Shown piece by piece: positions 1 through 9,564 of a DNA stretch of 16,041 nucleotides; within the stretch, counting starts at the first letter, position 1; the number at the start of each line of letters is the position of its first letter. The DNA lies in contig JAPJMP010000016.1 of assembly GCA_026461645.1 (NCBI GenBank), positions 1 to 16,041 of the forward strand, read 5' to 3'. The notes below the pieces were generated by a model, which had not been told where the DNA came from, searched no databases, and worked only from the letters and a program-made list of their open reading frames with translations. The stretch is from Burkholderiales bacterium (GTDB taxonomy: Bacteria; Pseudomonadota; Gammaproteobacteria; Burkholderiales; UBA11063). The position numbers and the translations under genes were made by a program.

Positions 1-72
1 ATTCCTTATTAAAAATTTGTTGTTACTGTATTTTTGCTAAATTATTTTTTAAATATGGTAAAATGAATACCT

Positions 73-100
73 TATACAGTTGGGGTTATTTTAGTATAGT
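73..100 (+). promoter_or_regulatory. Candidate sigma70 promoter for the nuo operon
   Basis: The -10 candidate TATAGT (95-100) matches the consensus at five of six positions. The -35 candidate TATACA (73-78) matches at four of six, with a 16-base spacer. Transcription would start near 106-108 and give a leader of about 78 bases before nuoA. The region is so A/T-rich that other pairs can be drawn, for example TTGCTA at 33-38 with TATGGT at 54-59. The call rests on motif match only. Confidence 0.3.
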
Positions 101-147
101 TTTTTACTAGCCCAAGTAGCAGAATTTATAAGTAAGATGTGTATATG

Positions 148-172
148 GTTAGGTAAATCCTAACTGTTTTTT
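148..172 (+). terminator. Hairpin plus T-run before nuoA (terminator- or attenuator-like)
   Basis: GTTAGG (148-153) and CCTAAC (159-164) form a perfect six-base stem around a five-base loop. G-T wobbles at 147/165 and 146/166 and an A-T pair at 145/167 could lengthen it. A T-rich run follows (165-172, one G), ending directly at the nuoA Shine-Dalgarno AAGG (173-176). It could be the intrinsic terminator of an upstream gene, a leader attenuator, or a structure affecting nuoA translation. The short stem makes strong termination doubtful. Confidence 0.3.
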
Positions 173-184
173 AAGGTAAATCTT

Positions 185-544
185 ATGGTTTCGACGTTGT
201 ATTTTCCAATAATATTTTTTGTTGTGGTTGCTTTTATCATGGGTGCAATTCTAATTGTTGCCGGTAGATTAATTGCTGCCCACAAACCAGATATTCATAA
301 AAATTCACCCTACGAATGTGGATTTGAAGCATTTGAAGATGCACGGATGAAATTTGATGTGCGATATTATCTCATTGCAATTATTTTTATTTTATTTGAT
401 CTAGAAATTGCTTTTTTATTCCCGTGGGCCCTAGTATTTAGAAACTTAGGCATGTATGGATTTATAGTTATGGCAGTATTTTTAGCGATTTTAATTGCAG
501 GATTTGCCTATATTTGGAAAAAGGGAGCATTAGAATGGGAATAG
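185..544 (+). CDS. nuoA: NADH-quinone oxidoreductase subunit A
   Basis: NuoA is a small membrane subunit of complex I. It packs against NuoH and NuoJ near the quinone channel. The 119-residue protein has three hydrophobic segments (about 6-28, 61-82 and 90-110). The conserved cytoplasmic loop carries NSPYECGFE (40-48), with Cys45, the residue whose mitochondrial ND3 counterpart becomes exposed in the deactive enzyme. FDVRYYL (57-63) and FDLEIAF (71-77, with Asp72 and Glu74) are also conserved. The loop wording matches betaproteobacterial NuoA as I recall it. The ATG lies eight bases after AAGG (173-176). It is the first gene of the operon, and its last ten bases overlap the start of nuoB. Length is normal. 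Confidence 0.97.
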   Translation: MVSTLYFPIIFFVVVAFIMGAILIVAGRLIAAHKPDIHKNSPYECGFEAFEDARMKFDVRYYLIAIIFILFDLEIAFLFPWALVFRNLGMYGFIVMAVFLAILIAGFAYIWKKGALEWE

Positions 545-1026
545 AAGGCGTTTTAAAAGAAGGTTTTGTCACCACTACTGCTGATAAATTAATTAATTGG
601 GCACGAACAGGCTCATTATGGCCAATGACTTTTGGTCTTGCTTGTTGTGCTGTAGAAATGATGCATGTGGGTGCAGCTAGATATGACCTCGATAGATTTG
701 GTGCTGTATTTAGACCTTCCCCCCGCCAATCAGATGTAATGATTGTTGCCGGAACTCTATGTAATAAAATGGCACCAGCACTAAGACGTGTATATGATCA
801 AATGCCAGAACCTAGATGGGTAATTTCAATGGGTTCATGCGCTAATGGTGGTGGCTATTATCATTATTCATATTCAGTAGTTAGAGGCTGTGACCGCATT
901 GTACCAGTTGATATTTATGTGCCAGGTTGCCCACCAACTGCAGAAGCATTAATGTATGGCATCATTCAATTACAAAATAAGATTAAACGTGAATCTACCA
1001 TAGCAAGAAAAATTGCTAGAACATAA
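535..1026 (+). CDS. nuoB: NADH-quinone oxidoreductase subunit B (cluster N2)
   Basis: NuoB carries cluster N2, the terminal [4Fe-4S] centre that hands electrons to quinone in the pocket formed with NuoD and NuoH. In the 163-residue protein the ligands are the adjacent pair Cys37-Cys38 ([11 protein letters not shown]), Cys102 (MGSCANGGG) and Cys132 ([11 protein letters not shown]). A TTG codon at 514 is in frame, but the ATG at 535 is preferred. It gives the family N-terminus [10 protein letters not shown] and sits seven bases after GGGAG (523-527). The ten-base overlap with nuoA suggests translational coupling. The sequence is intact and highly conserved, with no unusual residues at the cluster site. 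Confidence 0.98.
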   Translation: MGIEGVLKEGFVTTTADKLINWARTGSLWPMTFGLACCAVEMMHVGAARYDLDRFGAVFRPSPRQSDVMIVAGTLCNKMAPALRRVYDQMPEPRWVISMGSCANGGGYYHYSYSVVRGCDRIVPVDIYVPGCPPTAEALMYGIIQLQNKIKRESTIARKIART

Positions 1027-1045
1027 ATAAAGGCGGAAACTTTAA

Positions 1046-1660
1046 ATGGCAAAAAATAGCATAACTCAAAAAACCGATAAATTAAAGCAAAATGTTGATA
1101 AATTATTAAGTTCAATGTTAGTTAGTGCAACTGTTGCTTATGATGAATTGACCATTGTTGTTGATAGCGATAATTTAATCAATGTAATGCAACTGTTAGC
1201 TACAGATGAAAGTACTTTATTTGATCAATGTGTTGATGTTTGTGGTGTTGATTATTTAAACTATAAAGATGATTATCAAGGAAGTAATCGATTTGCTGTA
1301 GTTTATCATTTATTATCGTATAAATATAATTGGCGTATTCGCGTGCGCGTTTTTGCTAAAAATAATGAATTCCCGGTAATTAAATCGGTTAATGAAATTT
1401 GGAGTAGTGTTAACTGGTTTGAACGTGAAGCATTTGACCTATATGGTATTATTTTTGAAGGTCATCCAGATTTACGCCGTATTTTAACTGATTATGGTTT
1501 CATTGGCCATCCATTTCGTAAAGATTTTCCGATTTCTGGTTATATGGAAATGCGTTATGATGATGAACAAAAAAGAGTTATTTATCAACCAGTTACAATA
1601 GAACCGCGGGAAATTACACCGCGCGTTATTCGTGAGGAAAACTATAGTGGCAGAAATTAG
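1046..1660 (+). CDS. nuoC: NADH-quinone oxidoreductase subunit C
   Basis: NuoC is the 30-kDa-type subunit of the connecting arm and binds NuoD; it carries no cofactor. The 204-residue protein has the family signature around 125-160: [11 protein letters not shown], then [14 protein letters not shown] and GHPFRKDFP. The first 30 residues are Lys/Ser-rich and poorly conserved, so the N-terminus is supported mainly by the ATG and the upstream AAGGCGG (1030-1036). nuoC is separate from nuoD, unlike the fused nuoCD of Escherichia coli and relatives, and as in beta- and alphaproteobacteria. The last 14 bases overlap the nuoD start. Confidence 0.96.
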   Translation: MAKNSITQKTDKLKQNVDKLLSSMLVSATVAYDELTIVVDSDNLINVMQLLATDESTLFDQCVDVCGVDYLNYKDDYQGSNRFAVVYHLLSYKYNWRIRVRVFAKNNEFPVIKSVNEIWSSVNWFEREAFDLYGIIFEGHPDLRRILTDYGFIGHPFRKDFPISGYMEMRYDDEQKRVIYQPVTIEPREITPRVIREENYSGRN

Positions 1661-2900
1661 AAATTATACTTTAAACTTTGGTCCGCAACATCCATCAGCT
1701 CACGGAGTTTTGCGTTTAGTTTTAGAGTTAGATGGCGAAGTAGTACAAAGAGCAGATCCGCATATTGGTTTACTCCACCGCGGAACGGAGAAATTAGCTG
1801 AAACTCGTACCTTTATTCAAACATTGCCATATTTAGATCGTCTAGATTATGTGTCAATGATGTGTAATGAACATGCCTATGTTATGGCTATTGAAAAACT
1901 ATTAGGAATTCAAGTTCCAGTTCGTGCCGAATATATTCGCGTATTATTTTCTGAAATCACACGGATTTTAAATCATTTAATGAATATTGGTGCTCATGCC
2001 CTTGATGTTGGCGCCATGGCAGTATTTTTATACGCCTTTCGTGAACGTGAAGATTTACTAGATTGTTATGAAGCAGTATCTGGTGCCAGAATGCATGCTG
2101 CCTATTTTAGGCCAGGTGGGGTTTATCGTGACCTACCTGATACTATGCCACAATATCAAGAAGGTAAAATTAGAACTAAGAAAAAATTAGATCGCCTAAA
2201 TAGTAATCGTCAAGGTAGCTTACTTGATTTTATTGAAGATTTTGCAAGTAAATTTGATGGGCGAATTGATGAATATGAAACATTGCTTACTGATAATCGA
2301 ATTTGGAAACAAAGAAATATTGGTATTGGTGTAGTTGATGCTAAACGCGCAATTAATTTGGGTTTTACTGGAGTAATGCTAAGAGCATCGGGTGTGGCTT
2401 GGGATTTAAGAAAAAAACAACCATATTCAGTTTATGATAAATTAGATTTTGATATTCCGGTAGGTAAAGCAGGTGATTGTTACGATCGTTATTTATGTCG
2501 TATTGGTGAATTAAGACAATCAAATAAAATTATCAAACAATGTGTAGAATGGTTAAGAAATAATCCAGGTCCAGTAATTATTGATGATCATAAAATTGCG
2601 CCACCACATAGAGATAAAATGAAATTAGGCATGGAAGAAATGATTCACCATTTCAAACTATTTACTGAAGGTATGCATATTCCTGAGGGTGAAGTGTATC
2701 AAGCAATTGAACATCCTAAAGGTGAATTTGGTGTGTACTTAATTTGTGATGGGGCAAATAAACCTTATCGTATGAAAATTAAAGCACCAGGTTTTGCGCA
2801 TTTAGCTAGTTTAGATGAAATGTCACGTGGGCATATGATTGCTGACGTGGTAGCGATACTAGGTACACAAGATATTGTATTTGGTGAAATTGATAGATAA
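1647..2900 (+). CDS. nuoD: NADH-quinone oxidoreductase subunit D (quinone site)
   Basis: NuoD is the 49-kDa-type subunit, related to the large subunit of NiFe hydrogenases, and forms most of the quinone headgroup pocket. With the GTG start at 1647 the protein has 417 residues, the usual length. GPQHPSAHG (12-20) supplies His19, and DRLDY (64-68) supplies Tyr68; these correspond to the quinone-binding His38 and Tyr87 of Thermus Nqo4. The C-terminus [12 protein letters not shown] is typical. An in-frame GTG at 1632 is rejected because the GTG at 1647 gives the family start MAEIRNYT and follows GAGGA (1634-1638) by eight bases. The start lies inside nuoC, implying coupled translation. Confidence 0.97.
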   Translation: MAEIRNYTLNFGPQHPSAHGVLRLVLELDGEVVQRADPHIGLLHRGTEKLAETRTFIQTLPYLDRLDYVSMMCNEHAYVMAIEKLLGIQVPVRAEYIRVLFSEITRILNHLMNIGAHALDVGAMAVFLYAFREREDLLDCYEAVSGARMHAAYFRPGGVYRDLPDTMPQYQEGKIRTKKKLDRLNSNRQGSLLDFIEDFASKFDGRIDEYETLLTDNRIWKQRNIGIGVVDAKRAINLGFTGVMLRASGVAWDLRKKQPYSVYDKLDFDIPVGKAGDCYDRYLCRIGELRQSNKIIKQCVEWLRNNPGPVIIDDHKIAPPHRDKMKLGMEEMIHHFKLFTEGMHIPEGEVYQAIEHPKGEFGVYLICDGANKPYRMKIKAPGFAHLASLDEMSRGHMIADVVAILGTQDIVFGEIDR

Positions 2901-2916
2901 CTATAGAGGATTGTTA

Positions 2917-3393
2917 ATGATGTTAACTCAAAATTCGTTACACAAAATAGATAAGGAATTGACTAAATATCCTGTTAGTGAAAATAGAAGTGCCATCATG
3001 GCAGCATTAAGAATTGCGCAAGAAGAGCATGGCTGGTTATCGACAGAATTGATTGCTTATGTAGCTGAATATATTAAGATTCCTCCAGTGCAAGCACTTG
3101 AAGTAGCTACATTTTATAATATGTATAATTTAAAACCGACTGGTAAATATAAATTAATGGTATGTACTAATTTACCTTGTGCTTTATCTGGTGGCGTTGA
3201 TGCCGCACAATATATCAAACAAAAATTAGGTGTTGAGTTTGGTGAAACGACTAAAGACGGTAAATTTACATTACTTGAATCAGAATGTATGGGTGCTTGT
3301 GGTTATGCCCCAGTATTGACAGTTAATAATCATAAAATGTGTGCACATATGGATCGTGCAGCAATAGATAAAAAATTGGCGGAGTTAGAATAA
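2917..3393 (+). CDS. nuoE: NADH-quinone oxidoreductase subunit E (cluster N1a)
   Basis: NuoE is the 24-kDa-type, thioredoxin-like subunit. It holds the off-pathway [2Fe-2S] cluster N1a beside the FMN in NuoF. With the ATG at 2917 it has 158 residues. The cluster ligands are Cys83 and Cys88 (CTNLPC) and Cys124 and Cys128 (CMGAC). The helical N-terminal part includes EVATFYNMY (62-70), a family signature. AGAGGA (2905-2910) serves as ribosome-binding site for the ATG at 2917 or the adjacent one at 2920. The second gives an N-terminus beginning MLT and is about equally likely. An upstream in-frame TTG at 2875 inside nuoD is rejected. The stop codon abuts the nuoF ATG. Confidence 0.96.
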   Translation: MMLTQNSLHKIDKELTKYPVSENRSAIMAALRIAQEEHGWLSTELIAYVAEYIKIPPVQALEVATFYNMYNLKPTGKYKLMVCTNLPCALSGGVDAAQYIKQKLGVEFGETTKDGKFTLLESECMGACGYAPVLTVNNHKMCAHMDRAAIDKKLAELE

Positions 3394-4689
3394 ATGACAG
3401 TATATCAAAGCGGAGTTATTTTTGCGAATGTTGATACCAATGATAGCGAATGCTGGAGTTTAGCTAAATATCAACAACGTGGTGGTTATACCGCATTACG
3501 TCAAATTTTAACTGAAAAAATTACTCCGGATACTATTATTGCGCAAATGAAAGCATCCGGTTTACGTGGTCGTGGTGGTGCAGGATTTCCTACTGGTTTA
3601 AAATGGAGTTTTATGCCACGCGCATTACCAATTGCTAAATACATTGTATGTAATAGTGATGAAGGTGAACCAGGTACATTTAAAGATTTAGATATTTTAA
3701 AATATAATCCGCATGCTTTAATTGAAGGCATGATAATTGCTGGATACACCATGAATGCTAATGTTGGTTACAATTATATTCATGGCGAAATTTTTGAGAT
3801 TTATGAATTATTTGAGCAGGCATTAGTTGAAGCTAGAAATGCTGGACTTTTGGGTAAAAATATTTTAAATTCTGGTTTTGATTTTGAGCTATTTGCTCAT
3901 CATGGTTATGGTGCTTATATTTGTGGTGAAGAAACTGCGCTACTTGATTCAATTGAAGGCAAAAAAGGCCAACCACGCTTTAAACCACCATTTCCAGCAA
4001 GTTTTGGTTTATATGGTAAACCAACCACAATTAATAATACTGAAACATTAGCTTCAGTTCCGTTTATTATAAAAGATGGTGCTGAAAAGTTTCAGCAACA
4101 AGGTATTCCAAATAATGGCGGTACCAAATTGTTTTCAATTTCAGGACATGTGAATCGTCCAGGTAATTATGAAATACCATTAGGTACACCGTTTAGTAAA
4201 TTACTTGAAATGGCCGGTGGCATGAAAGATGGTAAACCATTAAAAGCAGTAATTCCTGGTGGTTCTTCTGCTCCAGTATTGCCAGGTAAAATCATGTTAG
4301 ATTGTACTATGGATTATGACAGTATTGCTAAAGCTGGATCAATGTTAGGTTCTGGTGCAGTAATTGTTATGAATGAAGATGTATGTATGGTTAAGGCGCT
4401 TGAGCGACTAGCTTATTTTTATCATGAAGAGTCATGTGGACAATGTACTCCATGTCGAGAAGGTACTGGTTGGTTATATGATATTATTCATCGCATTGAG
4501 CATGGTCAAGGTCGACATGGTGATTTAGATTTATTAGAATCTATTGGCAATCAAATGGCAGGACGCACTATTTGTGCTCTAGCTGATGCCGCAGTATTTC
4601 CGGTAAGAAGTTTTACCAAACATTTTAATGATGAATTTGTTTATCATATTGAGCACAAAAAATGTAAAGTGCAACATAAATGGTGCTAA
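3394..4689 (+). CDS. nuoF: NADH-quinone oxidoreductase subunit F (FMN, NADH site, cluster N3)
   Basis: NuoF is the 51-kDa-type subunit that binds NADH and FMN and starts electron flow. In the 431-residue protein the glycine-rich nucleotide site [13 protein letters not shown] spans 56-68. FMN contacts include [12 protein letters not shown] (87-98) and [14 protein letters not shown] (173-186). Cluster N3 is held by Cys348, Cys351 and Cys354 ([14 protein letters not shown]) and Cys394 (RTICALAD). The ATG directly follows the nuoE stop, with GGAG at 3381-3384. The last eight residues (CKVQHKWC) are basic and Cys-containing, a tail that looks lineage-specific. Otherwise length and motifs are ordinary. 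Confidence 0.98.
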   Translation: MTVYQSGVIFANVDTNDSECWSLAKYQQRGGYTALRQILTEKITPDTIIAQMKASGLRGRGGAGFPTGLKWSFMPRALPIAKYIVCNSDEGEPGTFKDLDILKYNPHALIEGMIIAGYTMNANVGYNYIHGEIFEIYELFEQALVEARNAGLLGKNILNSGFDFELFAHHGYGAYICGEETALLDSIEGKKGQPRFKPPFPASFGLYGKPTTINNTETLASVPFIIKDGAEKFQQQGIPNNGGTKLFSISGHVNRPGNYEIPLGTPFSKLLEMAGGMKDGKPLKAVIPGGSSAPVLPGKIMLDCTMDYDSIAKAGSMLGSGAVIVMNEDVCMVKALERLAYFYHEESCGQCTPCREGTGWLYDIIHRIEHGQGRHGDLDLLESIGNQMAGRTICALADAAVFPVRSFTKHFNDEFVYHIEHKKCKVQHKWC

Positions 4690-4715
4690 TTATAAATATT
4701 AACTTAGGATAAATT

Positions 4716-7064
4716 ATGGAATTTGAATTAGATGGCAAGAAAGTAGAAGCAGCAACAGGCTCTACAATTTTAGAGGTTGCCTTAAAAGAAGGTAAATATA
4801 TTCCGCATTTTTGTTATCATAAAAAATTATCGATTGCGGCTAACTGTCGTATGTGTTTAGTTGAAGTAGAAAAGTCACCTAAACCACTTCCTGCCTGTGC
4901 TACCCCAATTACTGAAGGCATGAAAGTACATACCTTATCTAAGGTAGCGGTTGAAGCGCAAAAGGGAGTAATGGAATTTTTACTAATTAATCATCCGCTT
5001 GATTGTCCAATTTGTGACCAAGGTGGTGAATGTCAACTGCAAGATTTAGCGGTTGGTTATGGTAAATCAGCTTCACGCTTTGAAGAAGAAAAAAGAGCGG
5101 TAAGTAATAAAGATATTGGTCCATTAATTTCAACGGAAATGACGCGTTGCATTCATTGCTCACGCTGTGTAAGATTTACTGATGAAATTGCAGGATACCA
5201 AGAATTAGGTATGAGTTATCGTAATAATCATGTTGAAGTAATGCCATTTATTGGTAAAACAGTTAATAGCGAATTATCTGGTAATATTATTGATATTTGT
5301 CCGGTTGGTGCCTTAACCAGTAAGCCGTTTCGCAATCAATACCGCAGCTGGGAATTGTCACGGCGTAAATCAATATCGCCGCATGATGGTTTAGGCTCGA
5401 ATATTATTGTGCAGGTCGATAAATACCATCAAGTGGTACGAATATTACCAAATGAAAAAGAATCATTAAATGAGTGTTGGTTATCTGATCGCGATAGATT
5501 TAGTTATGAAGGGCTATATCATGCCGAGCGCGCAACTAAACCAATGATTAAACAAGATGGTAAATGGTTAGAAGTAGAATGGGATCAAGCTTTAGCTTAT
5601 GCAGTTAAGGGTATTAGCGGAGTAATTGCCGATCACGGAACTGATGCCGTTGGAGTTCTTGCTAACTCAATTTCTACTACTGAAGAATTATTTTTATTAC
5701 AAAAGTTAATGCGTAAATTAGGGGTAAATAACCTTGATTCAAGATTAGATCAAGCTGATTTTAGTCTAGATGATAAAACTACTGGTGCCTTTTATTTAGG
5801 TGCTGATATTAATCAAATTGCTCAGGCTAAATCAATTTTAGTTGTAGGTAGTATGTTACGCCAGGAGCAACCATTATTAGCTCAACGCTTGCGTCAAAGT
5901 GTTAGAAATGGTAGTCAACTAAATGTAATTAATGTGTATAAAGAAGATTTATTGTGCAAAACTCAGGTGCAATTAACCTGTGATCCACGCGAATTAGTAT
6001 ATTTTATGGCGCAAGTGGTAAAAGCAGCATTAAATATAACTCAAGCTACAACTAGTATTGACCTAAGTAATGTTGAAGTGTCAACTGAAGCACAACAAAT
6101 TGCCGCAAGTCTAATCGAAAATAATGGTTATATTATTTTAGGTCAAGTAGCTAAATCATCGCCTGATTTTGCCAAACTAGTAGCATTAAGTCAAGAATTA
6201 GCTACAATTAGTAAAGGTAACTTTGGCATTATGGCAACAAGGGCCAATGAAGTTGGTGCTAATGTTGTAGGTTTTGTGCCATTTAAAGGCAGTTTTAATA
6301 GTGAAGTAAAACACGGTTTAAATGCTCGACAAATGTTAGAACAACCATGTAAAGCCTATGTTTTAATGAATAGTGAAATTGAACACGATTGCTATGATGC
6401 GAATTTGGCACTTAAAGCTATGGCACAAGCACAAACGGTAATTGCACTAACAAGTTATGTAAGTCAAACGATGTTAGAGTATGCTGATGTAATTTTGCCA
6501 ATGAGCACATTTACTGAAACCGCTGGTTCTTACGTGAATATGCAAGGCTTATGGCAAACTTTTAATGGTGTAACGCGCCCACTTGGAGAGGCAAAGCCTG
6601 GTTGGAAAATTTTACGTGTACTAGCAAATTTACTTGGTGACAAGAGATTTAATTATACTAGTATTGAGGATGTTAGAACTGAAATCAGTATGCTAAAGAA
6701 CACTACTAGCTATTTAAATAATCAAGTTAATGCTGCACCATTTGCAGTAACAAAACCAGTATTAAATAGTTTGGTGAGAATTGGAATTAATCCAATTTAT
6801 GCCTCAGATAGCATAACGCGTCGAGCAACTTCGCTGCAACAAACTAGTTTAGCTAAGCAAGCAAGTTTACAGTTAAATACTGCAACTGTAGCTAATTTAG
6901 CCGCTAGTTTGGCGACAACAGTTGAGATTAAACAAAAAGATCAAAGCGCTAAATTTGAGTTTAATCTAACTAACAATATCGCACCAACGGCAATTTATTT
7001 AGCCGCCAACCCAGCAACTGCAAAATTTGCTGGATTATACGATGTAATAGAGATAAATACCTAA
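4716..7064 (+). CDS. nuoG: NADH-quinone oxidoreductase subunit G (clusters N1b, N4, N5)
   Basis: NuoG is the 75-kDa-type subunit that relays electrons from NuoF towards NuoI. The 782-residue protein starts with a ferredoxin-like domain holding N1b (Cys33, Cys44, Cys47, Cys61). The His-Cys3 cluster N5 follows (His93, Cys97, Cys100, Cys106), then N4 (Cys145, Cys148, Cys151, Cys195). From about 220 on it is a molybdopterin-oxidoreductase-like fold without catalytic cofactor. The N7 region reads [15 protein letters not shown] (215-229), with none of the first three cysteines of E. coli-type NuoG; only Cys254 remains. This is the usual state in beta- and alphaproteobacteria. The C-terminal 130 residues are Ala/Thr/Asn-rich and variable. 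AGGA (4706-4709) precedes the ATG. Confidence 0.97.
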   Translation: MEFELDGKKVEAATGSTILEVALKEGKYIPHFCYHKKLSIAANCRMCLVEVEKSPKPLPACATPITEGMKVHTLSKVAVEAQKGVMEFLLINHPLDCPICDQGGECQLQDLAVGYGKSASRFEEEKRAVSNKDIGPLISTEMTRCIHCSRCVRFTDEIAGYQELGMSYRNNHVEVMPFIGKTVNSELSGNIIDICPVGALTSKPFRNQYRSWELSRRKSISPHDGLGSNIIVQVDKYHQVVRILPNEKESLNECWLSDRDRFSYEGLYHAERATKPMIKQDGKWLEVEWDQALAYAVKGISGVIADHGTDAVGVLANSISTTEELFLLQKLMRKLGVNNLDSRLDQADFSLDDKTTGAFYLGADINQIAQAKSILVVGSMLRQEQPLLAQRLRQSVRNGSQLNVINVYKEDLLCKTQVQLTCDPRELVYFMAQVVKAALNITQATTSIDLSNVEVSTEAQQIAASLIENNGYIILGQVAKSSPDFAKLVALSQELATISKGNFGIMATRANEVGANVVGFVPFKGSFNSEVKHGLNARQMLEQPCKAYVLMNSEIEHDCYDANLALKAMAQAQTVIALTSYVSQTMLEYADVILPMSTFTETAGSYVNMQGLWQTFNGVTRPLGEAKPGWKILRVLANLLGDKRFNYTSIEDVRTEISMLKNTTSYLNNQVNAAPFAVTKPVLNSLVRIGINPIYASDSITRRATSLQQTSLAKQASLQLNTATVANLAASLATTVEIKQKDQSAKFEFNLTNNIAPTAIYLAANPATAKFAGLYDVIEINT

Positions 7065-7077
7065 AGGAATAGGAACT

Positions 7078-8124
7078 ATGCAAACACTACAGCATTTATT
7101 TGGAGCAAATGGCGCTTATATCATTTGGAATTTAATTTGTACGCTAGTGATTATCGTGCCTTTAACTATATTTGTTGCTTATGTAACCTTTGCGGAAAGA
7201 AAAATCTTAGGTTATATGCATGCACGTTTGGGTGCTAACCGTGTTGGTCCTAAAGGTTTATTACAACCGTTTGCTGATTTATTTAAGTTTGTGTTTAAAG
7301 AATTATTATCGCCATATAAAATTAACAAGGGTATATTTTATGTAGCCCCGTTAATTATTTTAATTTGTGCTTTATTAGTATGGGCAGTAATTCCCTTTAA
7401 TCCAAATTTAGTTTTTGCTAAAATCAATGCAAGTTTACTTTATGTAGTAGCAATTTCATCTTTGGGTGTATATGGAATTATACTTGCCGGTTGGTCAGGA
7501 AATTCAAAATATTCGTTCTTAGGTGGAGTGCGGGCTACAGCACAAATGATATCTTATGAATTAGCTATGGGTTTTGCTCTTGTTGGCGTATTAATGGTAT
7601 CAGGTAGTTTGAATTTAGGTGAGATTGTTGCAGGCCAAGCAAGTGGTTTAATGCGGGGAAGTATTTTATCTTGGAACTGGATTCCATTATTTCCGTTATT
7701 TTTAGTTTATTTAATTTCTGGTGTTGCTGAGACTAATCGTGCGCCATTTGATGTGTGTGAAGGTGAGTCAGAGATTGTGGCCGGATTCTTCGTTGAATAT
7801 TCCGGTACATCGTTTGCTTTATTTATGTTAGCTGAATATGTAAATATGATTACTATATCAGTTATGACTTCATTAATGTTTTTAGGTGGATGGTTGTCAC
7901 CAGTGCCTAGCTCTTGGGGTATACTTGGGCGCGAAAGTTTTGTGTGGTTATTATTAAAAGTTTGTTTATTGCTATTTGGCTTTATTTGGTATCGGGCAAC
8001 ATTTCCACGCTATAGATATGATCAAATTATGCGTTTAGGTTGGAAAGTATTTATTCCGGTAACTTTAATTTGGATTTTTGTATTAGGTGCTTGGATAGTA
8101 TCACCTTTAAGTTTATGGAAGTAA
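7078..8124 (+). CDS. nuoH: NADH-quinone oxidoreductase subunit H
   Basis: NuoH is the membrane subunit that joins the two arms, lines the quinone tunnel and contributes the acidic E-channel. The 348-residue protein has about eight hydrophobic segments. The signature [20 protein letters not shown] (40-59) comes first. The later cytoplasmic loop AETNRAPFD (217-225) runs into Glu228, Glu230 and Glu232, the acidic cluster implicated in coupling quinone chemistry to proton movement. AAGGA (7064-7068) and AGGA (7071-7074) both lie upstream of the ATG; the first has the better spacing. The gene begins 13 bases after the nuoG stop. Confidence 0.97.
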   Translation: MQTLQHLFGANGAYIIWNLICTLVIIVPLTIFVAYVTFAERKILGYMHARLGANRVGPKGLLQPFADLFKFVFKELLSPYKINKGIFYVAPLIILICALLVWAVIPFNPNLVFAKINASLLYVVAISSLGVYGIILAGWSGNSKYSFLGGVRATAQMISYELAMGFALVGVLMVSGSLNLGEIVAGQASGLMRGSILSWNWIPLFPLFLVYLISGVAETNRAPFDVCEGESEIVAGFFVEYSGTSFALFMLAEYVNMITISVMTSLMFLGGWLSPVPSSWGILGRESFVWLLLKVCLLLFGFIWYRATFPRYRYDQIMRLGWKVFIPVTLIWIFVLGAWIVSPLSLWK

Positions 8125-8128
8125 TTAC

Positions 8129-8608
8129 ATGAAAAAATTCTTTAAAACCTATTTTTTAGTTGAGTTGCTCAAAGGCATGGCATTGACTTGGCGAGTGTTG
8201 TTTACGCCTAAAGTTACATTGCGTTATCCTGAAGAAAAAACACCTTTATCGCCAAGATTTAGAGCGCTTCATGCCTTAAGACGTTATCCTAATGGTGAAG
8301 AAAGATGTATTGGATGTAAATTATGTGAAGCAGTGTGTCCGGCGTTAGCTATTACCATTGATGTTAAGGAGCGGGATGATGGCACACGGCGTACTACGCG
8401 TTATGATATTGATTTAACTAAATGTATATTTTGTGGCTTTTGTGAAGAGGCCTGTCCAGTTGATGCGATTGTTGAAACACCAATTCATGAGTATCATGGC
8501 GAAGAACGTGGGGATTTATTTTATACTAAAGAAATGCTGTTGGCAATTGGGGAAAAATATGAACCAATTCTAGCCAAAGATAGAGAAACAGATCATATAT
8601 ATCGCTAA
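8129..8608 (+). CDS. nuoI: NADH-quinone oxidoreductase subunit I (clusters N6a and N6b)
   Basis: NuoI is an 8Fe ferredoxin-type subunit that passes electrons from NuoG to N2 in NuoB. The 159-residue protein begins with an amphipathic, membrane-associating segment (about 1-30). The two [4Fe-4S] motifs follow: Cys60, Cys63, Cys66, Cys70 and Cys99, Cys102, Cys105, Cys109, each CxxCxxCxxxCP. As in all such domains, the fourth Cys of each motif ligates the other cluster. [20 protein letters not shown] (38-57) closely resembles betaproteobacterial NuoI as I recall it. The ATG lies four bases after the nuoH stop, and GGAAG at 8117-8121 inside the nuoH end is the likely ribosome-binding site. Confidence 0.97.
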   Translation: MKKFFKTYFLVELLKGMALTWRVLFTPKVTLRYPEEKTPLSPRFRALHALRRYPNGEERCIGCKLCEAVCPALAITIDVKERDDGTRRTTRYDIDLTKCIFCGFCEEACPVDAIVETPIHEYHGEERGDLFYTKEMLLAIGEKYEPILAKDRETDHIYR

Positions 8609-8621
8609 AATAGGAGTTGTA

Positions 8622-9257
8622 ATGTTAACTAATGTATTATTTTATTTGTTTGCTGCAATATTAATTTTTTCAGCAATAAGAGTTATTACAGCTAAAAACC
8701 CAGTACATGCCGTATTGTTCTTAGTTTTAGCCTTTGTGACCTCATCTTGTCTCTGGCTTATTTTAAATGTCGAGTTTTTAGCCTTAAGTTTAATTTTAAT
8801 TTATGTTGGCGCGGTAATGGTATTATTTCTCTTTGTAGTTATGATGCTGGATATTGATGTTGAAACGTTACGCAAATCATTTTGGCAACATTTACCTTTA
8901 GCTATAGTTTTGGGTTTAGTTGTACTAGTAGAAATGGTGTTTGTATTAATAGCTAAACCAATTACATTACCACATACAGTTGCAAGTTTCCCAAGTGATA
9001 TAAGTAATTCTAATCAAATTGGTTTACTCATGTATCTTAATTACTCGTATCCGGTAGAATTAGCATCAGTTATTTTACTCTTAGCTTTAGTAGTTGCTGT
9101 AGCTTTAACTCTACGTCAAACCAATAAAAATAGTAAATATCAAAATATTGCTAAACAAGTGGCAGTAGATTCAAGCACCAGAGTTACACTGGTTAAAATG
9201 GCGACAGAAACTAATCCTGAAGTTACTATTAGCAACAAAGAAGGGGAAACTAAATGA
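8622..9257 (+). CDS. nuoJ: NADH-quinone oxidoreductase subunit J
   Basis: NuoJ is the ND6-type membrane subunit next to NuoA and NuoK. The 211-residue protein has five predicted membrane segments (about 3-21, 28-48, 53-76, 92-112 and 145-165). The third contains [17 protein letters not shown] (61-77), the conserved helix with a pi-bulge whose rotation is tied to coupling. The last 45 residues form a hydrophilic tail with little conservation. TAGGAG (8611-8616) lies five bases before the ATG. The stop overlaps the nuoK start by four bases (ATGA). Confidence 0.96.
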   Translation: MLTNVLFYLFAAILIFSAIRVITAKNPVHAVLFLVLAFVTSSCLWLILNVEFLALSLILIYVGAVMVLFLFVVMMLDIDVETLRKSFWQHLPLAIVLGLVVLVEMVFVLIAKPITLPHTVASFPSDISNSNQIGLLMYLNYSYPVELASVILLLALVVAVALTLRQTNKNSKYQNIAKQVAVDSSTRVTLVKMATETNPEVTISNKEGETK

Positions 9258-9559
9258 TAGTTATTCAACAATATTTAATCTTATCTGCGATACTTTTTGC
9301 GATTTCAGTAATGGGTATTTTCTTAAACCGCAAGAATATTATCGTGATTTTAATGTCAATTGAATTAATGTTGCTCGCAGTTAATTTTAATTTTATAACA
9401 TTTTCTAGTTTCTTACATAATTTAGATGGCCAGATATTTGTATTCTTTACTCTTACAGTAGCTGCAGCTGAGGCTTCAATTGGCTTAGCCATTTTAATTT
9501 TATTATTTCGTAATTTGCGCTCAATTAACGTACAAGACATGGATAGCTTGCAAGGATAA
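9254..9559 (+). CDS. nuoK: NADH-quinone oxidoreductase subunit K
   Basis: NuoK is the ND4L-type subunit, three membrane helices between NuoJ and NuoN. The protein has 101 residues, a normal length. Two buried glutamates essential for proton movement are present: Glu37 (MSIELML) and Glu73 (AAEASIGLA), equivalent to Glu36 and Glu72 of E. coli NuoK. The start codon is the ATG of the ATGA overlap with nuoJ, with AGGGG about nine bases upstream, so translation is probably coupled. The C-terminal [13 protein letters not shown] matches the family ending. Confidence 0.97.
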   Translation: MIVIQQYLILSAILFAISVMGIFLNRKNIIVILMSIELMLLAVNFNFITFSSFLHNLDGQIFVFFTLTVAAAEASIGLAILILLFRNLRSINVQDMDSLQG

Positions 9560-9564
9560 CCAGT

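Larger units (their letters stand above)
1..184 (+). other. Non-coding leader upstream of nuoA
   Basis: This A/T-rich stretch holds no open reading frame of convincing length on either strand and no recognisable tRNA remnant. It contains a candidate promoter (73-100), a small hairpin followed by a T-run (148-172) and the nuoA ribosome-binding site AAGG at 173-176. In many betaproteobacteria the nuo operon follows tpiA, secG and a tRNA-Leu gene; none of these reaches into this window, so the upstream neighbour is unknown. Confidence 0.6.

Noticed and set aside
3501..3752. An 83-codon open frame on the minus strand inside nuoF
   Set aside because: It lies wholly opposite a highly conserved gene, resembles no known protein and has no regulatory signals; it is a by-product of nuoF codons.
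9265..9540. A 91-codon open frame on the minus strand inside nuoK
   Set aside because: It mirrors the conserved nuoK gene, and its Lys/Ile-rich composition is what the reverse of a hydrophobic A/T-rich gene gives.
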